Positions 1 to 10,802 are shown, counted from the first letter of the stretch. The stretch: 64,000 bases of DNA from Doryteuthis pealeii (GCA_023376005.1 CM042152.1:86745569-86809568); one strand, 5' to 3'. Notes: generated by a model from the sequence alone, not told the origin. Program-made: numbers and translations.

Positions 1-9
1 TGAATTCTT

Positions 10-14
<5 letters not shown>

Positions 15-53
<39 letters not shown>
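15..53. repeat. (TA)n microsatellite
   Basis: Pure alternating TA tract at the window start. It is one of about a dozen in the window and lies roughly 70 bp upstream of the tRNA-like/hammerhead element. Confidence 0.95.
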
Positions 54-55
<2 letters not shown>

Positions 56-119
56 TAAAGTCACTAGAAGAGGAATATTAACCTACTCTAAACAAATCGT
101 AAAAATCTAAGAAGTCCGT

Positions 120-178
120 TTAGTGTAGGGGTCATGGGATCGGCCTGTCAGCTTGGCAGTCCGGTTTCAAATCACGCA
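120..178 (+). promoter_or_regulatory. tRNA-like head with Pol III A/B-box-like motifs
   Basis: A segment resembling the 5' half of a tRNA-derived SINE. An A-box-like TGTAGGGGTCATGG lies near 124-137 and a B-box-like GGTTTCAAATC at 163-173. It sits 20 bp upstream of a hammerhead motif. The same order, with similar spacing, recurs at 29.07-29.19 kb, so head and ribozyme probably belong to one element. Whether Pol III uses it is inference. Confidence 0.5.
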
Positions 179-193
179 CAGGGCGGTCTTCCG

Positions 194-249
194 ATCTATA
201 GCTCTGCTGATGAGGCCTAATAGGCCGAAATGTACATACAGAGATTGAT
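194..249 (+). ncRNA. Hammerhead ribozyme motif, type I, intact core
   Basis: All invariant parts of a hammerhead self-cleaving ribozyme are present in order. The core CTGATGA is at 207-213. Stem II is GGCC (214-217) with GGCC (223-226), closing loop TAATA. GAAA is at 227-230. Stem III is very short: 230-232 pair with 235-237 around a 2-nt loop. Position 17 (cleavage site) would be A238. Stem I is CTCTG (202-206) pairing with CAGAG (239-243), then an internal loop, then ATC (194-196) with GAT (247-249). Minimal stem III and an internal loop in stem I are typical of hammerheads known in Penelope-like elements and retrozymes. No change breaks the core, so self-cleavage is plausible but untested. 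Confidence 0.8.
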
Positions 250-552
250 TTTTCTCGATTTGTTTAGCCATACATTTAAATAGGTATTCCCGCCTAATTC
301 ATTATTAATTAATTAATTTTCAAAATTAGGTACGACTCCAATTAAGCACTTGTTCTCCCAAAAATTGTCGGCAAAAAAGCCATTCCAAACATACCTTGTT
401 TACAACTTATCATATATATATATATAAACTGCAAGAATTCAGAACAAGAAGCTTCAGTCTAAACTTGAAATTACATCCCATACCACAAAAGCTTACTAAA
501 GAGTGTGTCCCTCTCTTTCAGCTTCAAGTGATACACCTTGGTACTTCCGCTG

Positions 553-558
<6 letters not shown>

Positions 559-594
<36 letters not shown>
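559..594. repeat. (AG)n microsatellite
   Basis: Uninterrupted AG tract. It explains the Arg-Glu and Ser-Leu strings in open frames here, which are not genes. Confidence 0.95.
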
Positions 595-596
<2 letters not shown>

Positions 597-599
597 GTC

Positions 600-1795
600 T
601 GTACCAAATATATATATGTTGAAAGGATTAACAAATAAAGGAAAGAAAATGTTGAAATATCAAACAATTTACTCTGATGAAGGCCGTTATTCTTTGTATG
701 CTTAAAGATAACACCAATAAGCAAGTAACTATTATCATTTTTTTTCTAAGTCTAAAAGGTTATTTTTTTTCTAAACCAAAGATGTCACGATCTTATCATT
801 TTTGGCCAAATATAAAACCAAAAAGTATAAATAACTAAAAATGTATGTACTTTTGTTTTGACTACTACATATTCCTATTTTTGTTACAGGGTTTCAATGC
901 TGTAGAATTTGGTAATAAATGATACGTAATAATTTTGGTTTTGATTGTGTTATATTTCACTTGAAATAATAAAATGCTCTTATCTTAGATTTACAAGAAA
1001 ATTCAATTATTTTTATATGGTTCAAAATGATTAATGTTTTCACCTAGTTATAATTTCTATAGTAACCATGGGATTCCCATGTGTAGAGATACTACGCTTT
1101 GATCCTAGATAGGATTACTTAACTATAGATTTGCGATTCTAACATTTTTATGGGAACTATGCTTACACACACAAGAAAACTTGTATGTTATGTGTGGAAT
1201 TTATAAGCAAGAAAAGAAATTTCCAAATTGGTTTGTTTACTCAATACTTATTATTTTGTAGGTTTAATTTTAACAACCAAATAAAATTATCTTTAATATT
1301 TTCAAGTTGATAACATAAAATCTAGCTTAAGAACTCTAGTGGCTTACCAAGGAAAATAAAATCCAATTCAATTTTAAATCTTATTTTCTAAAGGGTGAAA
1401 AATAAAGATAAAAAAACTTCAAATTCTATACAAAGAATGGAAAACAGTTTTCTACCACAACAAAATATGATAATACATTACGATTAAAAATGGGCAATTG
1501 ACACAATCATGTTCATTCATATTGGATACACTTTCCTTCTAAAGTCAATATTCAACTGCCTTTCAATGGGAGAGGGGTAATATGTGGGTCACACACTTGT
1601 GTACTATAGGAAAAGATTTTAAAAATTTCAGTCTGAGTTCTCTCTTTGGAGTAATGTGGATTTACCACCCCCTGATTCCTTGAAAAGGAAGTTACAGGAT
1701 AAGGTACACTTTACGTTTTGCTCCTTCAGAGATGAGAATACACATGAAGTGCAGATGTATAGATACCATATTTTGACCCCAGTTTGAAGGCAAAG
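600..1795. other. AT-rich stretch without recognised feature
   Basis: No coding, RNA or repeat structure recognised. Open frames are short and unlike known families. Confidence 0.5.
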
Positions 1796-1850
1796 AAGAA
1801 ATTGACCTTGTGTCACATCCTGCTCGTGCGGAGGGGTTTAGGTACCTGAT
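1796..1850 (+). repeat. Fragment of tRNA-derived SINE, family 2
   Basis: The words TTGACCTTGTGTCACATCCTG and a following GCGGAGG(G/A)GTTTAG-like stretch resemble the 3' part of the SINE family at 12.3-12.6 kb on the other strand. Only the tail is present. Confidence 0.35.
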
Positions 1851-1932
1851 ATGTATACCGAAAAGGAAGGGTACCCTTAATGGAAAATTGTGATATTGTG
1901 AAAAGTACCTGGTACCTAAGAATAACATTTAT

Positions 1933-2356
1933 GGTTAAATCCTACTTAACGGGCATAAATTCCACCATCGTATGTTACCCCGTCGAAAGAAAAAAAAATA
2001 TTAAAAATCAAGAAATTAATTAAATTTTCAGTGTTGATATACTAATAGATAAACAATATAATTCACAAGTTATTTTATTTGACAACTCTTAAATTTTTTC
2101 AGGTCAGTTAACTTTGAACTACGTATCTTTGAGACGTAACACAGATTCACAAACATATGTGGTTCAAAGTTAATTGACCTGTAAAAAGTAAAAGTTTTTA
2201 AATAAAATATTTGGTGCATTTTATCTTTTATTCATTAATACAGCGACACTGAAAATTTCATTAAATTTGGTTGACTCCCTGATTTTTAGTATTTTATTTC
2301 TTTCAGCGGTGTGACATACGATAATGGAATTTATGTCCGTTAAGTAGAATTTAACC
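1933..2356. mobile_element. Foldback MITE with 8-bp target duplication, copy 1
   Basis: The ends are inverted repeats, GGTTAAATCCTACTTAA at the left and its near-complement at the right, extending over about 45 bp (through TAAATTCCACCAT). A second inverted pair lies inside: CAGGTCAGTTAACTTTGAA near 2100 and its complement near 2165. The direct repeat ACATTTAT flanks both ends (1925-1932 and 2357-2364). No coding capacity. An 8-bp duplication is typical of hAT and also of some Merlin/P elements, so I assign only a probable hAT-like or Merlin-like non-autonomous element. The related copy is at 12.7 kb. Confidence 0.85.
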
Positions 2357-2510
2357 ACATTTATTATCTAGATTAGCAACAGAAAACACCCTCTGATTTC
2401 TTTTGCATTTTTAAAAATTTACATTACTATTGATTATTCTAATGATTATGAATTTGCAGCAAATCTTAAAGTTGTTCTTATTTTTCTTTTAGAATTGTTT
2501 TCATATATAG

Positions 2511-2757
2511 GCCGGGTTAGCTCAGTCGGTAGAGCATTCGGCTAGAAACCACAAGGTTCCTAGTTCGATACTGGTCCCTGCCAACTCAGCGTTATGAGTA
2601 GCACAGGGATCTGTACGATAAAGTAAGGAGCTGATGGTAAGTGTGGCGCTCCACCTCAGATGCTAAAACAATCTCCTTGGTCTAGCGCTATTGAAAAGGG
2701 GATAGACTCCCTTGCTGACTGGCTGATACCGACTTTAGGCCGCCCCGTTGACTTTGA
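2511..2757 (+). repeat. Lys-tRNA-like SINE, full length
   Basis: Starts with the tRNA-like head GCCGGGTTAGCTCAGTCGG (A box) and a TAGTTCGATACTGG B box. The family's shared tail follows: CACAGGGATCTGT, GGCGCTCCACCTC, AATCTCCTTGGTCTAGCGC, GGCTGATACCGACTTTAGG. ATATAGG occurs at both edges (2506-2512 and near 2760) and may be a short target duplication. Squid and octopus Lys-tRNA SINEs have this design. The exact family name cannot be fixed by eye. Confidence 0.85.
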
Positions 2758-3118
2758 CTGATATAGGCCTCAAAAATGTTCATTTTAATAAAATATTTTC
2801 TTTGTATGATGTGAAAAAACAAACTATATGATATAAGATATTTACCTAAATTCTTTTTCAGATTAGTAAATTATAAATATTCTAAGAAATTCAATTATAC
2901 AGATATACCCAAAAGCTAAAGGAAAATAGCTAGTTTTAATGTAACTACAGTCAAATCTCTTCTGTAGATGTTATCATAATTAAAGAAGAAGAGGGGAAAG
3001 CCACTTAAACAAGATGAATGTATGTGATATTTAATGCTTTATAGAAAAAAAACATTAAAATACCACATCTGGTATAATCATTATTATGGTTGTTATTCAT
3101 CCTAATTACTAAGAGAAT

Positions 3119-3345
3119 AAGGCCACTTAGAAAAGAACAACATTTATGTATTATTTCATCTCTTATAGAATGCAAAGATTAAAATCTTTTAAATTATCTG
3201 CTTATTTCTTAAAACATCTAAATGATTAAGGCCACTCAGAAAAGAACTACTTTAATGAATTATTTCATCTCTTATAGAAGGCAAAGATTAGAATCTGCTA
3301 GAATATTTGCTATGGTTATTTCTTAAAATTTCTAAATGATGAAGG
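3119..3345. repeat. Tandem direct repeat, about 110-bp unit, two copies
   Basis: The words AAGGCCACT(T/C)AGAAAAGAA, TTATTTCATCTCTTATAGAA and GCAAAGATTA occur in the same order twice, with a partial third start near 3341 (GAAGGTCACTTTGAAAAG). No function visible. Confidence 0.7.
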
Positions 3346-3349
3346 TCAC

Positions 3350-4490
3350 TTTGAAAAGAAGGAAATGAGGCAAAGTTAAATGGCATGAAATGTGTTACCC
3401 CTAAAGTGCCGGTTTAGCTACTGAATGTGATTTCAAATAAATAATAAAAAAATGTGTTGAGAAACATGAATATTAGATTAAATCTGATTCATTTTGAAAG
3501 AAAGAGAGTAAATGCTTTTTATTTTATGACACCTGCAGGAGTTGTGAAAAACTATTAACTGTTAAATTGAAACAAAAAATATTCACTTTCAAGCAAGAAA
3601 ATATTGAAAGCAAAAATAAATTCAATTAAAATCATAAAAATTACAAGTTCACTCATGAAAATAAAGCAATAGCAGAATTGATTTTAAAGGACAGACATGA
3701 TAAAATTGTGATATGACAAAATTCAATCAACACCTCTAGCTTCAAACCAGAGGGTTAGTTCAATAATTTAAGAATATTCTATTACATAAAGCAACATTTG
3801 GTGGATTGCTAGAATCAGGTTTTAAAGATTTATAATCTTTTCAAGGATTGAACTAGTCAGATTTAAAAATACAAAGCACATTTTTTGTATATTTTGTTTT
3901 TGTAGGTTTTCTGGATATTTTTCTTATTTCCCAATTCAAAGTAGTCCAGACATATTCAATAAGATTTATGTTAGAGAATTGACTTAAATACAATAGCTAT
4001 TTTTAAAAAAATTAATTTTTCTTCCATTAAGGTAAGTAATGCCAACCTCTATGAAAAAAGCAATATTTTGGTTCAAATGACTTTCAGTAAATGTGAGAAA
4101 TTCCTTGCTCTATAAAAATGGACATATATTTTTTTGAATTGATAGTCTTCATAGACTTCAGAAACATTTGATGACCTGTAATTCAGATTGTTCTCTGTTT
4201 AACAGGTGGTTCTAATCAGTTGGTTAGACAATTTATATATCAAAGTCCTGTTTGAAAATTGAGTGAATGAGAACAAAATGATGACAACTTAACAAATCTC
4301 AAAGTTTTTATCTGCACACTTTAAAAAAAACCTACTATTTTCTCTGCAGAGTATTGACAAGTATAGAAAAACTGGCATTATTTTAGAAGCTCTGTCATAA
4401 TAATTGGTATAACAATCATACTGTACCATTTTTGGTATTATTTTACTTTTTATGATATTTTTTAATACCAGTCATAACTGCTAGTCTTCC
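3350..4490. other. AT-rich stretch without recognised feature
   Basis: Nothing recognisable apart from homopolymer runs. Confidence 0.45.
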
Positions 4491-4494
4491 CTAA

Positions 4495-4680
4495 AGTCCA
4501 AGAGACAGTCTCCTCAGTGATCCATTATGCTTCTTAGCAGTGCTGTTATCTGAACAGTCTCAATTCTTCCTTTTTTTCCAGTAACTCCAGTCTCTTTTCC
4601 AATTTCTTCAAGAATGTTCCAAGGTTTCCAACCTAATTGGTCTCACTGTCACATTGATGTTTCATAGGTTTTTTCAGATC
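4495..4680 (-). pseudogene. Very decayed non-LTR reverse-transcriptase tail
   Basis: On the minus strand the sequence weakly matches, with stops and frame changes, the conserved '-KVIPIVIGALGT-xxK-LEK-LxxLEIR-' tail seen better at 6.3-6.6 kb and 24.5-24.7 kb. Blocks such as L-KKLEKRLELLE and 'LRRLS' remain. It is too damaged to define ends. Confidence 0.35.
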
Positions 4681-5015
4681 TCTATTAAGGTTCAGTTACT
4701 TATCCAGTTTTTCAGTTTCCTTTAGTTTTACTGTGATCTACTGAAACTGAAGTTGACTAGGTTTTTATTTACTGAAAGGAGATCTAATCTTTTTGGTCAA
4801 GATTGAGTGATTAATTTGTATCTCAAAATCCTAGAGAATTTCACTGAAGCTTCAAATTAGTTGTCTGTTTCTCTTTGTATCTTAAACTCAACTCTACTAA
4901 TTTTTTGAATCTTCTAATTAAGAAAAAAACTTTCAAATACCATGTGATCACCCTAGACAATGAATGAATGCCTCTGCAATTTTTACTTTCCCATGATACT
5001 TTTTCCCAGTATCAA

Positions 5016-5240
5016 GTCAGTATCAGCCAGACAGTGAGGGAGTCTATCCCCTTTTCACTAGTGCTAGTCCAAGGAGATTGTTTTTTAGTGTCTGAAGTGG
5101 AGCACCACACCTACAATCAGCACCTCACTTTACCACACAGATCTTTGTGCTTGTCATATGCTGAGTTGGTGAGGCCAGTATCGAACCAGAAACCTTGAGG
5201 TTCCCAGTCGGACTCTCTACCAATTGAGCTAAACCGGTCT
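5016..5240 (-). repeat. Lys-tRNA-like SINE
   Basis: Reverse-oriented copy. The tRNA-like head is at the right edge (complement of ACCGGTTTAGCTCAATTGG) and the tail at the left. The 76-residue open frame across it is a chance frame. Confidence 0.8.
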
Positions 5241-5244
5241 ATTC

Positions 5245-6000
5245 ACACACAGATATATTATTCTCTAAAATATCAGATATCATCATAGATTGTTAGAGTT
5301 GATCAGAATTATTTTTCAGTATCTTAATATCTGACATTATCTTTTAGGTTTATGATATTGGAAATCTATTTCTGCAGGAAACAGAATTTTATCAATGTAA
5401 CCTATGAAAATAAAAAAGAATTTTCTGAAAAAAAAAAAAAAAAACACAACTCAAAATACAAACACCAACAATACTTGGACAAAGTTTCCATGGCCTTGAG
5501 CATTTTTGTAGATTTCCATAGAAACAGTTTTTTTCTCTCTCTTTCCTACTCTGTCATGCACAACATCATTTGATCAGCAAAGATTATTTATCAGGTTTGA
5601 ATTGGAAAAAGTGCAATTTCCACCTTGCAGCACACAATAATACATGCATGAGTTGATGGAGAGCAAGAAACACGTTTTGGATTTATCTGTTTTCTTTTCA
5701 GTCTTCTTACAAATTCATCCTGTTAAATTTGCAGCTAAATTGAATTGTAAAGAAAATGCAAGAATAAGAATAAGAAATGTTTGTAGTGAAAAGACATGCA
5801 GATATTACACTGTAATAAAGATGAGAGATATTTCTGGAAGTTCATTTTAAACTTCCTTCAGTGCATCATATGTCAATTATGCATAAAATCTGCTGTCTAT
5901 AACATCAATATTCAGTATATACAAACAAATTACCTCTTTACCTCCAAGAAAACATCCGTTATATTCTTAAAGGATACTAAAAATCCCATTCCCCAATATT
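5245..6000. other. AT-rich stretch without recognised feature
   Basis: No element or gene recognised. The open frames here are short and of low complexity. Confidence 0.4.
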
Positions 6001-6009
6001 TTTCTTTTT

Positions 6010-6195
6010 CTCTGAATTTTTGAGATGAGGTTTGGTAATTAGTATTATCTGTATTATTCAGACTATTGGTTCCCGATTATGACAAGAAGGTTCCCGAGTC
6101 CGACAAAAAATACCTGAAGAAGGCCGGAGGGCACATCGGCCAAAACATTGTACAGATAACAATGAAGATGAGGACAATAGTCCGAATAATACTTT
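6010..6195 (+). mobile_element. Repeat with hammerhead-like motif, degenerate (CCGA family)
   Basis: Shares blocks TTTGAGATGAGG, TTAGTATTATCTG, CCCGATTATGACAAGAAGG and CCTGAAGAAGGCC...CGGCC with copies at 49.0-49.26 kb (minus) and 52.05-52.26 kb (plus). The central piece has the hammerhead layout CTGAAGA, stem II GGCCG/CGGCC and a GAAA-equivalent mutated to CAAAA in this copy. No convincing stem I is seen. Such 'CTGAAGA-stem-GAAAC' modules occur in the terminal regions of Penelope-like elements. Assignment to them is inference. Confidence 0.55.
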
Positions 6196-6325
6196 TCTTT
6201 TCGTTCAATTATCTTAAAAGTTACTTTAAAATGAAAAAAAAAAAATCAAGTTTAGATCTGTGAATTGTTCTAATTGGAATAAAGGTACAAATTAAGGAAA
6301 GGATTAAGAAGAATTATTATCATTA

Positions 6326-6559
6326 TTTCACTCCATTATAGTTTTTCACACCCCATAGCCGGTGGTTCACTGGAGGCTGAGTGACAGCAAGTCTCCTCAG
6401 GTTCCAGAACTTTCTGAGTATTCTAGCTGATTTTGATAATGCTGTAGTTTGGATGGTCTCAATTCTTCTTCTGATTTCCAGTTCACTGAGATTCTTTTCC
6501 AGAGCCTTGGATACTGTTCCAAGGGCACCAATTATAATTGGTATGACCTTTACCTTCAT
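6326..6559 (-). pseudogene. Non-LTR retrotransposon ORF2, C-terminal tail fragment
   Basis: A 78-residue frame carries the block VIPIIIGALGTVSKALEKN followed by LEIRRRIETIQTTAL and SARILRK. This is the highly recurrent extreme C-terminus of mollusc non-LTR reverse-transcriptase polyproteins, downstream of the RT domain. No RT or endonuclease domain is present here, so it is a 5'-truncated or decayed copy. The same tail is at 24.5-24.7 kb. It does not encode a functional product. Confidence 0.7.
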
Positions 6560-6871
6560 GTACCAAAATTTTTTTTTCTTTTTATTCTTCTATCTTTTCG
6601 TTTTCTTTTACTTTCACTTAGTGATCCGCCGGGACAGCGAAATCTACAATATGGTGAGTTTTCTTTTTGTTAATTAACACTAGGTCTGGACTCCCGGCCA
6701 GGATGAGGTGATCTGTCTTTATCTTGAATATTATTATTATTATGTTGAATACAATACACATCTGAGCAAAATATTGAACACAATCGCTAAAACAATAAAG
6801 AGGATATTTAACTGAATAATAAAAAATGCCAAATTTACTCATCTAAGAATTTAATAAAGAAATGAAAACTC

Positions 6872-7120
6872 TTATTTCACAGCAAATATCCTTTTCCTGT
6901 GAACAAAAATCAGCACATGAATGATGAACATTTTTGTCGGTCGGACTACATTGGTGTGTTCATATGTAAGTGCCCACAGGAGAACCCCACATGAGTTTAT
7001 CTTACTTCTCCAGCAGTGTACAGGATGTCTTAATCGTTTTGTATGGATGGTTTGTGTGATAGGACGCAAGTGACTGTATAGTTGCTTTCTTGTGGAGTGC
7101 TGATTCCAATATTTGTTCAA
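6872..7120 (-). pseudogene. Non-LTR retrotransposon ORF2 relic (post-RT region)
   Basis: The frame contains NKYWNQHSTRKQLYSHL, PITQTI and HCWRSK, matching block for block the better preserved copy at 25.1-25.6 kb (NKMWKQHPTRKQLYDHL, HITQTI, HCWRSKNE). The C-terminal half is substituted beyond use. It is a fragment of a dead element of the same family. Confidence 0.75.
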
Positions 7121-7121
7121 G

Positions 7122-7124
<3 letters not shown>

Positions 7125-7171
<47 letters not shown>

Positions 7172-7190
7172 TATAGATAGATAGATAGAT
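7125..7190. repeat. (TA)n then (GATA)n microsatellite
   Basis: Alternating TA tract passing into GATA repeats. A ribozyme-family hairpin starts directly at its right edge. Confidence 0.9.
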
Positions 7191-7325
7191 AAAAGGGTAT
7201 GAAAGGGTATGATAAAAGGGTATGTTGTTAAAATGAAAATATTTTATATTTTAACAACATATTGTGTTTTCCATACCCTTTTTATCTATACATATACTGT
7301 CGGGTTAATTTCTTTACTATTTTTT
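7190..7325. mobile_element. Short hairpin remnant of the 30-kb palindromic element family
   Basis: TGTTGTTAAAAT (7223-7234) pairs with ATTTTAACAACA (7248-7259), and GATAAAAGGGTATG with CATACCC...TTTTATC outside it. The right half (TTGTGTTTTCCATA, then CTGTCGGGTTAATTTC) parallels the ends of the elements at 29.9-30.3 kb and 11.2 kb, which end in ACCGTCGGATTCA. The hammerhead core itself is missing here. Confidence 0.55.
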
Positions 7326-7329
7326 CAAT

Positions 7330-7880
7330 TTCAATAAAGAATATGCTAATTTTCTATGGTGCAAATTTGCCAAAAAAGAATATTTTTAATCCCAATTGAA
7401 GCACTTAAAAAATCCCATTTGACTTTCATGATTGCAGCAACTGCTGTTTTAAATTTTTCTATGATTTCAAGTAGAAAGTATACACACTTAAATGCTTAAT
7501 TTTGTGCCAACAGTATGATACACACATATTTGTGCTATAAATATTAAAATAAAAATGATAAATGACTAAAGATGGGATTGGCAGTGGGAAATTACACTGC
7601 CAAAGTTTACAGTTGAGTCAAGATTTAGGATTAAAATGTTTCTTTCAAAATTTTCAAAAATTTGTGAAAGAAAAGTTCAAAGTTGACAGAAATGTGTCAT
7701 GATTACCATAAGCAATGAAGACAAAATCCATTTTTTTAATTTTTTTTAAGCAGATCAAATTCAAAATATGCTGATCAACCTGATAATCTATTAATATCTG
7801 TTTCATGAATTTGAAATTTCAATGAATTTAAGGTGTCAAAATCAAAATGTGCAGAAAAATTTATACTGAAGTGCTATCAA
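7330..7880. other. AT-rich stretch without recognised feature
   Basis: Nothing identified. Confidence 0.4.
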
Positions 7881-7887
7881 AATGAAA

Positions 7888-8050
7888 TAGTTTGAGCTCA
7901 TCTCAAAGAGAAAAAAAGGATAAAAAAGTTAATATTGAGTTAATACTGAGAAACTAAAAAATCAAGATGAAATGATTGAGCTCAGCTCAAAAAAAGGATA
8001 AAAAAGTTAATATTGAGTTAATACTGAGAAACTAAAAAATCAAGATGAAG
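7888..8050. repeat. Tandem duplication, about 80-bp unit
   Basis: The string AAAGGATAAAAAAGTTAATA plus TTGAGTTAATACTGAGAAAC and AATCAAGATGAA occurs twice in direct order, each preceded by TTGAGCTCA. Confidence 0.8.
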
Positions 8051-8199
8051 AAATACAACATGAGAAATTGTAAGATGAAAGATGTCAGCCTCAACACTTT
8101 TTAGTGAATGATAAAATATTTAAAATAATAATAATATCAATAAGTAGATCTGATAAATCAATTCTGGTATTATTTTTTCATTCTGAAGTCTATATTTTT

Positions 8200-8510
8200 G
8201 ACCATTTTTGACTTCCAAGAAAACCTGTTGAAGTGAGTTAATATACTGTAGGTTTGAACAACAACAACTGAGCACAACTGAACTGGTGCCCAAAGCAGCT
8301 GGTACTTATGGAACTCAGGAATACTCCATTCATGCATTTGGGTGATTCCAATCATTGAGTCCTAATTGGCTGCTTGGTTTCAGTGGTGTTATGGTGCCAG
8401 ATAAATCAACTGGTATTCTAGAGTAGGCTTGCAACAAGGTAAGATCCGTATTGAGTTATGGTTTCCTTGTTGCCTTGTCTTGCCAATTCAACGGTCTACT
8501 CTGTCAATTT
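8200..8510 (+). repeat. Dispersed repeat family R, copy 1
   Basis: Shares with copies at 8.8, 12.0 and 22.9 kb the blocks CAACTGAACTGGTG, TACTCCATTCATGCATTTGGGTG, TTGAGTCCTAATTGGCTGCTTG and CCTTGTCTTGCCAATT(C/T)(A/G)A(C/T)GG. Noncoding; class unknown. Confidence 0.7.
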
Positions 8511-8807
8511 TCATGAAATTTTAGATATAATCTTATATATTTTATTTTCACTGGTTTTTTTTTTATCACTATATTTCTCCCAAAGTTGCTCACCAAGAAT
8601 AACAATCTTATTCTGTTGACTCCAGCAGAACATTCTAATAACCAGTATTATCTGGTACATTTATATCAGGGCAGAATCACCATCATTATTATAAGAAAAG
8701 ATGTGATAGCACTTTTCATCAAGAAACTTTCCATGTTTTAAGTAACTAAATAATTCAAAGAAGTAGGAATATTAATAGTCACAGTAATAAGAATTTTTGG
8801 AGTGCCT

Positions 8808-9085
8808 CATATTAGAGTAGTGGTAAGTGTTGAAGTAATCCATAACTGAACTGGTGCCCCAAAGCAACCGGTACTTATAGAACTCAGGAATACTCCATTT
8901 ATGCATTTGGGTGTTTCTGTTCCTTGAGTCCTGATTGGCTGCTTGGTTTCTGTGGTGTTATGGTGCTTGAGGAATAATCTGTCATTCTGTAGTAGGCTTG
9001 CAACAATGAAATATCCATATTGAGTTACGGCTTTCTTGTTGCCTTGTCTTGCCAATTTGATGGTAATTGGAATTCTTCTACAATT
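8808..9085 (+). repeat. Dispersed repeat family R, copy 2
   Basis: Same blocks and order as copy 1, about 600 bp away in the same orientation, with modest divergence. The 110-residue minus-strand frame here is a shadow of the repeat, not a gene. Confidence 0.7.
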
Positions 9086-9428
9086 TAGGAAATTGTAGTT
9101 ATAATCAAGAAAACATAGGCCTTTGAGTTTACATATCAACCCACCTCATGAATAAAGTGACAATTATCTTCATAGAATTTGGATCTTTCAATCATGAACA
9201 CTGAGATGTATCATAATACTTTACAGTCTTATTTGGCAAATATATATAATCTGTTTACATTTCTTTGCCAAAATCTTAAACTGTTGATGCAATGAAATGT
9301 TTTTTTAAATAGCTTTTAAGAGTAAAGGATAAGGAAAGATTGCAGTTTGATTTGATTTCTTATTAAACTTGAAAGATTTAATCAGTGATGAACCAGAGCC
9401 AAAAATAAAACTCCCACAAACAAAGCTG

Positions 9429-10802
9429 TGATATATAATCAGTTGCTGTAATATAGCAACTGATTAAGGTTTATATAATCAGTTGCTGTAATAGCAACTG
9501 ATTAGGTTTATATAATCAGTTGCTGTATATACTGATTATGGTTTATATAATCAGTTGCTGTAATATAGCAACATCAGTTGCTGTAATATAGCAACTGATT
9601 AGGTTATATAATCAGTTGCTGTAATATAGCAACTGATTAAGGTTTATATAATCAGTTGCTGTAATATAGCAACTGATTAAGGTTTATATAATCAGTTGCT
9701 GTAATATAGCAACTGATTAAGGTTATATAATCAGTTGCTGTAATATAGCAACTGATTAGGTTTATATAATCAGTTGCTGTAATATAGCTGCGCAACTGAT
9801 TAAGGTTTATATAATCAGTTGCTGTAATATAGCAACTGATTAAGGTTTATATAATCAGTTGCTGTAATATCATCATAATATAGCAACTGATTAAGGTTAT
9901 ATAATCAGTTGCTGTAATATAGCAACTGATTAAGGTTTATATATCAGTTGCTGTAATATAGCAACTAATCATTGCTGTAATAAGCAACTGATTAAGGTTT
10001 ATATAATCAGTTGCTGTAATATAGCAACTGATTAAGGTTTATATAATCAGTTGCTGTAATATAGCAACTGATTAAGGTTTATATTTGCTGTAATATAGCA
10101 ACTGATTAAGGTTTATATAATCAGTTGCTGTAATATAGCAACTGATTAAGGTTTATATAATCAGTTGCTGAATATAGCTGATTAAGGTTTATATATCAGT
10201 TTGCTGTAAATTAGCAACTGATTAAGGTTTATATAATCAGTTGCTGTAATATTTAATAATTGCTGTAATATAGCACTGATTAAGGCAGTTGCTGTAATAT
10301 AGCAACTGATTAAGGTTTATATAATCAGTTGCTGAGCAACTGTTAAGTTTATATAATCAGTAATATAGCAACTGATTAAGGTTTATATAATCAGTTGCTG
10401 AGTATAGCAACTGATTAAGGTTTATATAATCAGTTGCCAACCACAGCAACTGATTAAGGTTTATATAATCAGTTGCTGTAATATAGCAACTGATTAAGGT
10501 TTATATAATCAGTTGCTGTAATATAGCAACTGATTAAGGTTTATATAATCATTGCTGTAATATAGCAACTGATTAAGGGTTTATATTCAGTTGCTGTAAT
10601 ATAGCAACTGATTAAGGTTTATATAATCAGTTGCTGTAATATAGATATAATCAGTTGCTGTACTTTATATAATCATCAACTGATTAAGGTTTATATAATC
10701 ATAATATAGCAACATCAGTTGCTGATAATATAGCAACTGTTTATATAATCATTATAGGATTTTATATAATCAGTTGCTGTAATATAGACTGATTAAGGTT
10801 TA
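9429..10802. repeat. Hairpin satellite, about 41-bp monomer
   Basis: Around 30 or more tandem monomers. Each contains ATCAGTTGCT, a short loop GTAATAT, then AGCAACTGAT, i.e. a perfect 10-bp-stem hairpin, and then a TAAGGTTTATATA linker. Monomers vary mainly by small deletions that break stems. A last isolated monomer lies at about 11316-11345, beyond an inserted element. Confidence 0.95.

Noticed and set aside
2511..2590. tRNA gene
   Set aside because: It has A and B boxes, but the anticodon arm and acceptor stem do not pair properly, and the same head with the same long tail occurs many times. It is a SINE.
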